Origin: Saprospiraceae bacterium
Lineage (GTDB): Bacteria; Bacteroidota; Bacteroidia; Chitinophagales; Saprospiraceae
Length of the DNA: 11,091 bases
NCBI GenBank assembly: GCA_023299965.1
Contig: JALZVN010000193.1
Span: 1 to 11,091, forward strand
Direction of reading: 5' to 3'
Under the pieces are notes generated by a model. It was not told the DNA's origin and did not search any database. It was given only the letters and a program-made list of their open reading frames with translations. This document shows positions 1-7,141 of the stretch, piece after piece. Every line of letters begins with the position of its first letter. The stretch's first letter is position 1. Made by a program: the position numbers and the translations under genes.

Positions 1-43
1 ATGCTACTATTTTTCTCTTGCGACAGGGATAGTAATGGTACGA

Positions 44-150
44 ACCCGATTTTTTTATCGGGTGAAGTAGTCTCGGCTGCAGTGTAACGGAATGTCGAGA
101 CGGGAGTGATAACGGACCCATGAATAGCCCGGTGCCATCGGCAGTCGCCC
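44..150. ncRNA. Candidate structured RNA, class unknown
   Basis: This stretch is clearly more GC-rich than the AT-rich sequence after it and is dense in complementary segments. A 7-bp hairpin (44-50 with 57-63, six-T loop) comes first. A second helix, 60-65 with 145-150, would enclose GTCTCG/CGAGAC (70-75 with 96-101), a weak GGG/CCC pairing (102-104 with 128-130) and TGCC/GGCA (133-136 with 140-143). The first hairpin and the enclosing helix share bases 60-63, so they exclude each other, as in switch-type RNAs. The strand is not settled. Read on the minus strand, the branched domain comes first and the competing hairpin second, which would place the controlled gene outside the window. I could not match it to 6S, SRP, RNase P, tmRNA, 5S or a common riboswitch. 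The pairing was done by eye. Confidence 0.3.
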
Positions 151-251
151 AAATAATCCATCTCGTTTTATCTAGTACAATAAAATCTATCAAAATATAC
201 CTGACATTCTCAGATGTAAGTGGTATTAATGGTATTTTTACAAAAAAAAGA

Positions 252-2168
252 TTGACCTCCGTCGCATCACCTAAAATAATTTTAAAGCAGTTTTGGTCCT
301 ATGATTCATTTCGTCCATTGCAGGAAGAAATAATCAATTCTGTTTTGAATGGAGAAGACACGCTGGCCCTCTTGCCTACAGGGGGAGGGAAATCAATTTG
401 CTTTCAGGTGCCAACGCTCTGTCGAGATGGAATCTGTATTGTGATTTCGCCGCTCATTGCGCTCATGAAAGATCAAGTCGCCAACCTACGGGCTAAGAAT
501 ATTAAAGCAGAGGCAATTTATTCTGGGATCTCAAAATCTAATATCGATCGCATACTAGACAATTGTAAATTTGGAGATATCAAGTTTCTATACGTATCAC
601 CTGAAAGGTTGAAAACGGATCTCGCCATGACGAGAATATCTCAAATGAATGTCTCTTTGATCGCCGTAGATGAAGCGCACTGTATCTCTCAATGGGGCTA
701 TGACTTTAGACCTTCTTATCTGGAAATTGCTGAACTAAGGAAAGTATTTCCTGATGTACCCGTGGTGGCATTGACGGCAACAGCAACCCAAAAGGTTGTA
801 GAAGATATTCAAGAAAAATTGGAATTTAAAAAGTCCAATTTGATGCAAAAAAGTTTTCAAAGATCTAATCTCTGGTACGTTGTAGTGCAAGAAGAAAATA
901 AAAGGAGAAAACTTTTAGAGATACTCCAAAAAATACCTGGCTCTGGAATTGTCTATACCCGTAGTCGTAAGAAAACGGTAGAAATAGCAAAAGGTTTGCA
1001 GCACTATAACATCACCGCTGACTACTATCATGCGGGCCTGACGAATGACCAACGTTCCAAAAAACAAGAAGATTGGATCTCGGATAAAACGAGGATTATC
1101 GTGTCGACGAATGCCTTTGGCATGGGCATCGACAAACCAAATGTACGCATCGTGGTGCACATGGATTTACCTGATTCTATAGAAGCGTACTTTCAAGAAG
1201 CGGGTAGGGCAGGTAGAGATGAGGAGCAGTCTTATGGCGTACTCCTGTACAACGATGAGGATAGAACGAAGCTCGAAAGAAATTTTGAAAATAGCTATCC
1301 ACCCATGGAAGAAATACGCAGAGTGTATCGTGCACTAGGCAATTATTATCAGATGGCAATAGGAAGCGGAATGGGGAGAAGTCTGGATTTTCATCTGCAA
1401 GAATTTATCAACAGATTTAATTTTGAGCCTCTACCTACTTACAATGCTTTGAAGATTTTAGAAACCAATGGATATATTTCTATCTCAGAATCTGTGTCTA
1501 TTTTGGCAAAGGTGAAAGTGAAAGTATCCAAAGATATTCTCTATGATTTTTTGCTAAAAAATAAAAAATACGAGATTGTTATCAAAGCTATTTTGCGAGT
1601 CTATCAAGGGGCATTTGAGTATCCCGTAAACGTAGACGAACACAAGCTATCCAAGTTTGTAAAATTGGATAAGCGCATCTTGGTACAGCGATTTGAAGAA
1701 CTGCACAAATTTAATATTATATACTATACACCTGCTAAAAATAAACCACAGTTGACCTATTTATTGCCGCGGGAAAATGCAGATGATCTAGTGCTTGATT
1801 TTAAACGACTCCAATTTCTAAAAGAGCGCTATCGTACAAATATCAACGCCGTTATTCGATATGCAGAAGAAGAAACGTGCAGGCAAGTACAACTACTAAA
1901 TTACTTTGGAGAAGAGGTGGAAAAGTGTGGCACTTGCGATGTATGTAGATCTATCCGCGTTGATGGGATGACCATAGAAGAAAGTACGCGTCTAAAAAAT
2001 AAAATAAGAAGAATGCTGCTTAAGGATGGCTTGACTTATGAAGAGGTAGTAGATTCGTTTCATACCAAAATAAATGCAAAAGTAGTTAGCCTTATGAGCT
2101 ATTTGCTAGCTGAAAAATTTATTGTGAAGGAAAAAGATAGTCTTGTATGGGCAGATCCAAAAAAATAA
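252..2168 (+). CDS. recQ: ATP-dependent DNA helicase RecQ
   Basis: This is a 3'-5' superfamily 2 DNA helicase acting in recombination and fork repair in the cytoplasm. Numbered from the TTG at 252 (638 aa), it shows the RecQ motif 0 (about 14-28, Gln24), Walker A TGGGKS (43-48), the DEAH box (140-143, followed by CISQWGYDFRP), motif III TATAT (175-179) and motif VI QEAGRAGRD (315-323). The zinc cluster is Cys543, 559, 562 and 565. About 220 residues, probably winged-helix-like, separate motif VI from the zinc cluster; in E. coli RecQ the cluster follows the helicase core closely. From memory this longer layout is usual in Bacteroidota RecQ proteins. A C-terminal winged-helix-like tail ends in LVWADPKK and there is no obvious HRDC domain. 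The frame stays open back to an ATG at 120, but those 44 extra residues resemble no RecQ N-terminus and cross the structured region. The TTG follows an A-rich tract. The gene overlaps the next one by 22 bp. Confidence 0.9.
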   Translation: MTSVASPKIILKQFWSYDSFRPLQEEIINSVLNGEDTLALLPTGGGKSICFQVPTLCRDGICIVISPLIALMKDQVANLRAKNIKAEAIYSGISKSNIDRILDNCKFGDIKFLYVSPERLKTDLAMTRISQMNVSLIAVDEAHCISQWGYDFRPSYLEIAELRKVFPDVPVVALTATATQKVVEDIQEKLEFKKSNLMQKSFQRSNLWYVVVQEENKRRKLLEILQKIPGSGIVYTRSRKKTVEIAKGLQHYNITADYYHAGLTNDQRSKKQEDWISDKTRIIVSTNAFGMGIDKPNVRIVVHMDLPDSIEAYFQEAGRAGRDEEQSYGVLLYNDEDRTKLERNFENSYPPMEEIRRVYRALGNYYQMAIGSGMGRSLDFHLQEFINRFNFEPLPTYNALKILETNGYISISESVSILAKVKVKVSKDILYDFLLKNKKYEIVIKAILRVYQGAFEYPVNVDEHKLSKFVKLDKRILVQRFEELHKFNIIYYTPAKNKPQLTYLLPRENADDLVLDFKRLQFLKERYRTNINAVIRYAEEETCRQVQLLNYFGEEVEKCGTCDVCRSIRVDGMTIEESTRLKNKIRRMLLKDGLTYEEVVDSFHTKINAKVVSLMSYLLAEKFIVKEKDSLVWADPKK

Positions 2169-3241
2169 TCTGTTCGGTTATCAATGATTTGACTTATGAT
2201 CAAAGGATGCATAGGGTTTGTACTTCTTTGTCTAAGGCGGGCTATGATGTTTTACTCATAGGAAGACTGAAAGACAAGTCCCTTGCTTTGACGGATGAAT
2301 CTTATGCTCAGAAGCGAATTTTGTGTTTTAGTACCTCAGGTTGGATGATGTACATGGAGTACAATCTCCGCCTATTTTTGTATCTTCTGTTTCATAGATT
2401 TGATATTGTCAATGCGGTGGATTTGGATACCATCATGCCGGCAACTCTAGCTTCCAAATTGAAATCAAAACCAATGGTATACGATGCACATGAATTGTTT
2501 ACCGAGGTTCCTGAAATAGTGAGTCGTCCCTATTTATATAAAATATGGTCTTGGATAGAAAACACTTTTGTGCCCTATGCCAAAGCAAGCTACACGGTAG
2601 GGCCTAGTATAGCAGAAATATTTGAAGAAAAATATCAACAATCTTTTGCAGTAGTTAGGAATGTGCCTTTTAGACAAGCTATGCACCACACCAAATCAGA
2701 ACAAAAAATTATACTATACCAAGGAGCAATCAATGCCGGTAGAGGTCTCAAAGAGATGATAGATGCTATGGTTCATCTGGAAGAAGATATTCAGTTGTGG
2801 ATTATTGGAGACGGAGATTTGTATGAAGATATCAAGGATGTTTCCTTGGGGACGATAGCGAAGCAGCGCATCAAAATGTTCGGATATATCGCTCCAGCAG
2901 AGTTGAAGGAAATGACTAAGCAAGCTTGGATAGGCATCAACCTTTTAGAAAATATTGGTTTGAGTTATTATTATTCTTTGGCGAATAGAACCTTTGATTT
3001 TATTCAAGCAGGCGTTCCTGCTATCCATATGGATTTCCCTGAATATCGCGCCATTAATGAAAAATATGCTATTGCGGAATTGGTGCCCGATCTGAGTGTA
3101 GAGGCTATTGTGAAGGCTGTAAAAACATTAAGCGATGAAGAAAAATATAATCGACTAAAGCAAAATTGTCAAAGAGCAGCAGCCGACTTATGCTGGGAAA
3201 ATGAAGAAGGAAAACTGTTGGACATCTATGACAGAGTGTAA
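2147..3241 (+). CDS. Glycosyltransferase, GT4-like (group 1)
   Basis: This 364-aa protein is a probable GT-B fold sugar transferase moving a nucleotide-activated sugar onto a glycan, lipid or protein acceptor; donor and acceptor cannot be told from sequence. The N-terminal Rossmann-like half starts with KKIICSVINDLTYDQR and contains YDAHELFTEVPE (112-123). The C-terminal donor-binding half contains YQGAINAGRGL (191-201), GDGDL (221-225) and SLANRTFDFIQAGVPAI (277-293), which sits where GT4 enzymes carry the S/LPNKxFEYxAxGxP motif. There is no signal peptide or clear membrane helix, so it probably acts at the cytoplasmic face. The start overlaps the recQ stop by 22 bp, and the N-terminus fits family members starting just before KIICSVIND. 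The overlap implies translational coupling, although no functional link to RecQ is known. Transcription ends at the hairpin just after the stop codon. Confidence 0.88.
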   Translation: MGRSKKIICSVINDLTYDQRMHRVCTSLSKAGYDVLLIGRLKDKSLALTDESYAQKRILCFSTSGWMMYMEYNLRLFLYLLFHRFDIVNAVDLDTIMPATLASKLKSKPMVYDAHELFTEVPEIVSRPYLYKIWSWIENTFVPYAKASYTVGPSIAEIFEEKYQQSFAVVRNVPFRQAMHHTKSEQKIILYQGAINAGRGLKEMIDAMVHLEEDIQLWIIGDGDLYEDIKDVSLGTIAKQRIKMFGYIAPAELKEMTKQAWIGINLLENIGLSYYYSLANRTFDFIQAGVPAIHMDFPEYRAINEKYAIAELVPDLSVEAIVKAVKTLSDEEKYNRLKQNCQRAAADLCWENEEGKLLDIYDRV

Positions 3242-3280
3242 AAAAATAGGGATGCTCTTTTGAAGCAACCCTATTTTTTT
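3240..3280. terminator. Bidirectional intrinsic terminator
   Basis: The hairpin pairs AAAAAATAGGG with CCCTATTTTTT, plus an inner TGCT/AGCA helix and a seven-base loop. The A-run on one side and the T-run on the other give a U-tract in both directions. It lies between the convergent glycosyltransferase and oligopeptidase B genes, so one structure can serve both. It begins inside the glycosyltransferase stop codon. Confidence 0.82.
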
Positions 3281-3290
3281 AAGTTCAACA

Positions 3291-5366
3291 CTAGGTCATC
3301 TTTCCTGCCAAATCTAAAAAGAAGGCATACTCCATCGCCGTTTCTTTAAATCGTTCAAAACGCCCTGAAGCACCACCATGTCCAGTGGACATATTGCAGT
3401 GCATCACCAATGGGTTTTTGTCTGTCTTCATCTCCCGCAATTTTGCTACCCACTTTGCAGGTTCCCAATATTGTACTTGACTATCATGTAGGCCAGTAGT
3501 GACCATCATCGCAGGATAGTTTTTCTCTTCTATATTATCGTACGGCGAGTAAGTCTTGATGTACTCATAATATTCTTTTATTTTTGGATTTCCCCATTCA
3601 TCAAATTCTCCCGTAGTCAGCGGGATAGATTCATCCAGCATAGTCGTTACCACATCTACAAATGGGACAGCAGAGATGATGCCTTTCCAAAGTTCTGGAC
3701 GTAGATTGATGACTGCTCCCATGAGTAATCCCCCTGCACTACCCCCCATACCAAATAGATGCTCCTGAGAAGTATAGTTGTTTGCAATCAAATGCTCTGC
3801 ACAATCTATAAAATCGTAAAAAGTATTTTTCTTTTTCAACAGTTTGCCATCTTCATACCAGTGTCTTCCCATTTCCTCGCCACCACGAATGTGGGCAATC
3901 ACATATACAAATCCTCTGTCCAATAAGGATAATCTTGTGCTTGAAAAATAAGGATCCAGACTATTACCATATGATCCATAGCCATATAGTAGGAGTGGGG
4001 TAGAAGGTCCTAATTTGGTGTCCTTTCTATAGACGATACTCATCGGCACTTCTGCGCCATCTCGCGCTGAAGCAAAAACTCTTTCTGAAGTATATGCACT
4101 CGCATCGAAGTCTCCCAAAACCTCTTGCTGCTTGAGCAGTTCCATATGTTTTGTGTCGATATCAAAGTCGTAGGTGCTATTCGGTGTCGTCAAGCTAGTG
4201 TATCCTATGCGAAGTAGATGGGTGTCAAAATCAGGATTCTTAGAGATGTAAGCCAAGTACGCATTGTCTGGGAATTCAATATTATAGTCCTCTCCAGAAT
4301 TTTTTATTATCCGGAGATTAGTGATTCCTTTGATGCGTTCAGAAAGTACTTTGAAGTCTTTAAATAGTTCAACTCCTTCCAAGAGCACATCATCTCTATG
4401 AGCAATAACTTCTTTCCAGTTTTCTTGACCAGTTGCCTCCAAACTTGTTTCCATCAAGCGAAAGTTTTTTGCATCCTTATTCGTGCGGATGTAAAATTTA
4501 TCCTCATAGTGGGAGATAAAATACTCCAATTTGTTTTCGTAATCTCTTTCTTGAAATACCTCAAACTCCCCTCTAGGCTGATCCGCATCTAGCGTTCTAT
4601 ATTCCGAAGCCAGCGTCGCAAAAGAGGCAATCATGATGTATTTTTTGGATTTACTTTTCCAGCAGTACGCATTATAGGTGTCATCTTTTTCGTGATACAC
4701 CAGTTCGTCTTGACTTGCATCACTCCCTAGTATGTGTCTGTATATTTTATACGCTCTGAGAGACTCATCTTTCATGGTATAAAATATCGTTTCATTATCG
4801 TTTCCCCATACTGCACTACCGGTTGTGTTCGGTATCACATCACTTAGCATCTCACCCGTTTCCAAGTTCTTAAATCGGATGGTGTAAATTCTTCTACTCA
4901 CTACATCTTCTCCATAGGCTAAGATTCTGTTGTTTGGGCTGACAGACTTTCCTGCTGTCTTGAAGTAGTCGTAGTTCTCTGCCAATTTATTCACATCTAG
5001 CATGATTTCTTCAGGACCATCTTTGCTACCTTTGTTTCTTGCGAAAATAGGGTATTCCTTTCCCTCTTCAAATCTCGTACTATACGAATAGCCATTTTGC
5101 ATAAACGGAACAGACATATCTGTTTGCTTGATTCTTCCCTTGATTTCTTCAAATAGTTTTTCTTGAAAATCTATCGTATGAGAGAGCATGGTTTCTTTGT
5201 AAGCATTTTCAGCATTCAGGTGATCGATCACTTCTTGATCTTCACGTTGATTCATCCAGTAATAGTTGTCCACACGCGTATCGCCATGCACAGTCATTTC
5301 TTTCGCCACTTTTTTTGCGACAGGTGCAACCATATTCACCTTTTCAAACATTGCTGATTCCTTCAT
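3291..5366 (-). CDS. ptrB: Oligopeptidase B / prolyl oligopeptidase family (S9A)
   Basis: This serine peptidase cleaves short peptides, in oligopeptidase B typically after Arg or Lys. At 691 aa it is close to the 686 aa of E. coli PtrB. An N-terminal beta-propeller region (about 80-420) gates a C-terminal alpha/beta-hydrolase domain. The catalytic triad is readable: Ser543 in GMGGSAGG, Asp628 in GLHDSQVQYWEP and His663 in STGHGGASGR. Other family blocks present are YGSYGNSLDPYFSSTRLSLL and HIRGGEEMGRHWYEDGK. No signal peptide is visible, so it is probably cytoplasmic, unlike many secreted S9 peptidases of this phylum. The ATG at 5366 sits in an A/T-rich context; a second in-frame Met five codons later is also possible. 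It reads towards the glycosyltransferase and shares that terminator. Family assignment is firm; cleavage specificity is inferred from similarity. Confidence 0.93.
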   Translation of the reverse strand: MKESAMFEKVNMVAPVAKKVAKEMTVHGDTRVDNYYWMNQREDQEVIDHLNAENAYKETMLSHTIDFQEKLFEEIKGRIKQTDMSVPFMQNGYSYSTRFEEGKEYPIFARNKGSKDGPEEIMLDVNKLAENYDYFKTAGKSVSPNNRILAYGEDVVSRRIYTIRFKNLETGEMLSDVIPNTTGSAVWGNDNETIFYTMKDESLRAYKIYRHILGSDASQDELVYHEKDDTYNAYCWKSKSKKYIMIASFATLASEYRTLDADQPRGEFEVFQERDYENKLEYFISHYEDKFYIRTNKDAKNFRLMETSLEATGQENWKEVIAHRDDVLLEGVELFKDFKVLSERIKGITNLRIIKNSGEDYNIEFPDNAYLAYISKNPDFDTHLLRIGYTSLTTPNSTYDFDIDTKHMELLKQQEVLGDFDASAYTSERVFASARDGAEVPMSIVYRKDTKLGPSTPLLLYGYGSYGNSLDPYFSSTRLSLLDRGFVYVIAHIRGGEEMGRHWYEDGKLLKKKNTFYDFIDCAEHLIANNYTSQEHLFGMGGSAGGLLMGAVINLRPELWKGIISAVPFVDVVTTMLDESIPLTTGEFDEWGNPKIKEYYEYIKTYSPYDNIEEKNYPAMMVTTGLHDSQVQYWEPAKWVAKLREMKTDKNPLVMHCNMSTGHGGASGRFERFKETAMEYAFFLDLAGKMT

Positions 5367-5523
5367 TTTATATCTTATACATTATTGTTGCTGCTCGTCC
5401 ATAAATTTCTCGGACACAGATTATTTCTTTTACAATGACCACCAAGATAGCGCATCTTAAGTAAATCGCTACATTCTATGTAAAAGTTTTTATTGGCTTT
5501 ATAAATAAGGATTTTGGGGACCT

Positions 5524-5573
5524 ACCGCTATATGCTTTGAATGCCGGACAAGGCATTCAAAGCATATAGCGGT
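5524..5573. repeat. Perfect long inverted repeat 1 (22-bp arms)
   Basis: Arms at 5524-5545 and 5552-5573 are exact reverse complements around a six-base loop GGACAA. The tip reads TGCC-GGACAA-GGCA. No T-run or A-run flanks it and the arms are far longer than typical terminator stems, so it is not a normal terminator. It lies between the barrel gene's terminator and the oligopeptidase B start. Confidence 0.9.
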
Positions 5574-5601
5574 CGCTATGTTCCGTAGTTCGCTATTCGC
5601 T

Positions 5602-5645
5602 CAGTCCTACGAGCGTGCCTGACAAAAGGCACGCTCGTAGGACTG
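5602..5645. repeat. Perfect long inverted repeat 2 (19-bp arms)
   Basis: Arms at 5602-5620 and 5627-5645 are exact reverse complements around the loop GACAAA. The stem sequence is unrelated to repeat 1, yet the tip again reads TGCC-n-GACAA-nn-GGCA and the loop is again six bases. A 28-base linker (5574-5601) separates the two and contains CGCTAT twice, at its start and near its end. The shared tip on different stems suggests one structural family rather than chance palindromes. Confidence 0.9.
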
Positions 5646-5698
5646 GCACCTACACAAAGCTGTCCGCCGGAAAGGCGCCCATCTTTGCTCCAGTGCCA
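5644..5698. other. Third stem-loop with symmetric internal loops
   Basis: Three short helices stack in order: TGGCAC/GTGCCA (5644-5649 with 5693-5698), CAAAG/CTTTG (5655-5659 with 5683-5687) and CGCC/GGCG (5665-5668 with 5674-5677). The tip loop is GGAAA. The two internal loops each have five bases on both sides. This looks more like a folded RNA or structured single-stranded DNA than a terminator. It abuts inverted repeat 2, so the three structures form one block of about 175 bases. No coding frame was recognised in it. Confidence 0.5.
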
Positions 5699-5718
5699 CT
5701 ACTGCACAGCGCTAGTTC

Positions 5719-5756
5719 AAAAAAATAGAGGCAAAAATCTAGTTCTTGCCTCTATT
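5719..5756 (-). terminator. Intrinsic terminator of the barrel gene
   Basis: AATAGAGGCAA (5724-5734) pairs with TTGCCTCTATT (5746-5756) in an 11-bp stem. On the minus strand the stem is followed by a run of seven T (plus-strand A-run 5719-5725). It lies 44 bases after the minus-strand stop at 5800, and so separates that gene from the hairpin block and oligopeptidase B. Confidence 0.85.
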
Positions 5757-5799
5757 GTAGATATATAGCTTGTATAGCTGTCTTGCCCCTCATAACGTC

Positions 5800-6441
5800 C
5801 TAAAACAAATAAGCCCCCACTAGAGAAAACTCCCTTGATCTGAAAGTTGTCTGCCCACTACCAAGCGCAGTATCAATTTTTCCTATTTCTGTAACTCCAA
5901 TGGAAGCACGCAAAGAAACCAATAGTTTGTTTAGCTTCACTCCGACTCCTAATACGTATCCTACGTTAGATCGGTCTAGACCTTCAGTATCCAAATCAAT
6001 ATCCATCTCCGCAGAAGAGCCACCACTAGTAGTCGTGGCAGTGGCACTTAGTGCATAGCCTACAAAAACACCTCCAGTAATCCGCAGGCTCAATCCATCG
6101 TTGTTGCCAATGAGATTATAATTGAGTAGACCATCAAGATTTAGGTAATTATAGGTATTCTCAATATCAGTAAATTGATCTAAGGAAGCTTTTCCGCCTC
6201 TTGTATAAAAAGCAGCTTCTGGTTGGAACGACAATTTGTCTCCTAATCCTACTACATATACTGCACCTACTTGATACCCAGTGATAAATTCTTCATTGAA
6301 GTTGTCTTCACTGTTATCATCAAAAAACTTAAGACTGCTAAAATTTACGCCAGCCTTTATGCCGATTTGAGCATGTAGAGAATTAGTGATTGATAATAAC
6401 GTAATAAAGGCGAAGAGAATGAATAAAATCTTTTTCATCAT
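5800..6441 (-). CDS. Outer-membrane beta-barrel protein, PorT-like
   Basis: This 213-aa protein belongs by appearance to the small outer-membrane barrel group common in Bacteroidota (OMP_b-brl_2 / PorT-like). It has a signal peptide with a KK start, a hydrophobic core at about 5-19 and a likely cut after LHA (Ala24). The mature part opens with IGIKAGVNFSSLKF, a typical first strand, followed by alternating amphipathic strands such as SFQPEAAFYTRGGKA and VGYVLGVGVKLNKLLVSLRASIG. It ends in AYLF; a terminal aromatic residue is the usual signal for barrel assembly. A Ser/Gly/Thr-rich stretch (136-144) is probably a surface loop. The role is unknown: this group includes porins, adhesion proteins and many uncharacterised members. 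Two adjacent ATG codons (6441 and 6438) could both serve as start. It has its own terminator and an upstream gap with palindromes, so it is likely transcribed alone. Confidence 0.85.
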   Translation of the reverse strand: MMKKILFILFAFITLLSITNSLHAQIGIKAGVNFSSLKFFDDNSEDNFNEEFITGYQVGAVYVVGLGDKLSFQPEAAFYTRGGKASLDQFTDIENTYNYLNLDGLLNYNLIGNNDGLSLRITGGVFVGYALSATATTTSGGSSAEMDIDLDTEGLDRSNVGYVLGVGVKLNKLLVSLRASIGVTEIGKIDTALGSGQTTFRSREFSLVGAYLF

Positions 6442-6493
6442 ATTGGTTTTAGGTTCACTATCTAATGGCTCGGTAATAAATATCTAAATCGCT

Positions 6494-6592
6494 GACTTAT
6501 TAAAAGTCGCAAAAAGCCACTATTGTTGTGCAATGCACTGATAGTCTGTGTTATAGCCCGTAGACGATTCAGTATTATACAAAAATTACTGA
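6494..6592 (-). promoter_or_regulatory. Cluster of short palindromes upstream of the barrel gene
   Basis: Three inverted repeats occur within 100 bases: GACTT-n5-AAGTC (6494-6508), GTGC-AAT-GCAC (6528-6538) and TCAGTA-n12-TACTGA (6569-6574 with 6587-6592). They lie in the leader and promoter region of the minus-strand barrel gene. Such spacing could mark operators, but no matching regulator is in the window. A weak promoter guess is a TTTG followed, 23 bases on, by TAGATATT; it overlaps the first palindrome. Each arm is short, so some may be chance. Confidence 0.25.
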
Positions 6593-6702
6593 GTCTTCAC
6601 TATATATTAAACGGCTATAATTGTGCCATTACAAGGACTTAAACTCTATTTGAAAGGAAAAATTATATCTAACCGAGTGATTATGATTAATAGAAGTTAA
6701 AC

Positions 6703-7023
6703 TTAAATCAGCCAATGATATATGGGGATCAAGCCCAAGACTAAGGATATCAGTCCTAGTATACCTCCTAGGCTATTGAACAAGCGTGCACTCCTATCAG
6801 GTGATTTGCTATATAGGTAACAAAATATTATGGCAGATAGTCCTAAGACTACACTTATGATTTTATAGAAAGGCGCAACAGCAAATAGGTTTGGATCTAA
6901 ATCAGGTTGACTCAATGCGTAATTTTTGATTTGCATATAGGTCATAGTCTGAGCTATTGCAATAAGATTAAATCCTAATAAACCACATATTAAAGAGAGT
7001 ACTGCAAAGATTTGTTTGTTCAT
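6703..7023 (-). CDS. Small three-helix membrane protein, unknown function
   Basis: I do not recognise the family. Started at the ATG at 7023 it has 106 residues. Hydrophobic segments are at about 5-24, 52-71 and 82-104, so it is probably an inner-membrane protein with two short connecting loops. The first segment ends in AIAQTMTYMQ and could instead be a cleaved signal peptide with a cut after AIA, leaving two helices. The segment RSARLFNSLGGILGLISLVLGLIPIYHWL is Gly/Leu-rich, as in DUF4190-like small membrane proteins, but the match is too weak to name. The frame stays open to an ATG at 7080, but those 19 residues look unlike a membrane-protein start and would contain the best -7 box nearby. 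No terminator hairpin is seen after the stop. Confidence 0.6.
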   Translation of the reverse strand: MNKQIFAVLSLICGLLGFNLIAIAQTMTYMQIKNYALSQPDLDPNLFAVAPFYKIISVVLGLSAIIFCYLYSKSPDRSARLFNSLGGILGLISLVLGLIPIYHWLI

Positions 7024-7067
7024 TTTGTCTGCTTGTATAACATAGTTTTGTGTAGCTAACTTATCGC

Positions 7068-7095
7068 CAAAGATACGCATAAAAAGTATGCTAAA
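7068..7095 (-). promoter_or_regulatory. Putative Bacteroidota-type promoter
   Basis: On the minus strand TATCTTTG (7075-7068) matches the TAnnTTTG -7 consensus exactly. A TTTA (7095-7092) lies 16 bases upstream, near where the TTTG or TTG -33 element is expected; that element is imperfect and the spacing slightly short. Transcription would start near 7061, leaving a leader of roughly 38 bases before the ATG at 7023. Confidence 0.4.
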
Positions 7096-7141
7096 TTTAG
7101 CACTGCAATTTAAATATAATATAGTACAAAGTGAACACTTT
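7090..7141. promoter_or_regulatory. Two operator-like palindromes
   Basis: GCTAAATTTAGC (7090-7101) is a perfect 12-base palindrome. AAAGTG-AA-CACTTT (7128-7141) is a perfect inverted repeat with six-base arms. Their centres are 39 bases apart. The first overlaps the -33 region proposed for the small membrane protein, so a bound repressor there could block transcription. This is inference; no regulator is seen nearby. Confidence 0.35.

Noticed and set aside
44..63. Hairpin with a T-rich loop as a terminator
   Set aside because: The T-run is in the loop rather than after the stem, and neither strand has a U-tract downstream.
1..87. Plus-strand open frame of 28 codons starting with ATG at base 1, with a lipobox-like LLFFSC
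   Set aside because: It starts at the window edge, ends after 28 codons and its second half lies in the structured GC-rich region; no downstream continuation in another frame looks like protein.
30..170. Minus-strand frame ending in DYFTR and TAA at the hairpin
   Set aside because: An in-frame TAG lies just upstream and the only internal ATG leaves a very short peptide. The base pairing explains the composition better than coding does.
5602..5645. Inverted repeat 2 as an intrinsic terminator
   Set aside because: No T-run follows on either strand, and a proper terminator for the barrel gene lies separately at 5719-5756.
5524..5698. Hairpin block as integron attC sites, a CRISPR array or a retron
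   Set aside because: No GTTRRRY-type core sites, no regularly spaced identical repeats with spacers, and no integrase, Cas or reverse-transcriptase gene in the window.
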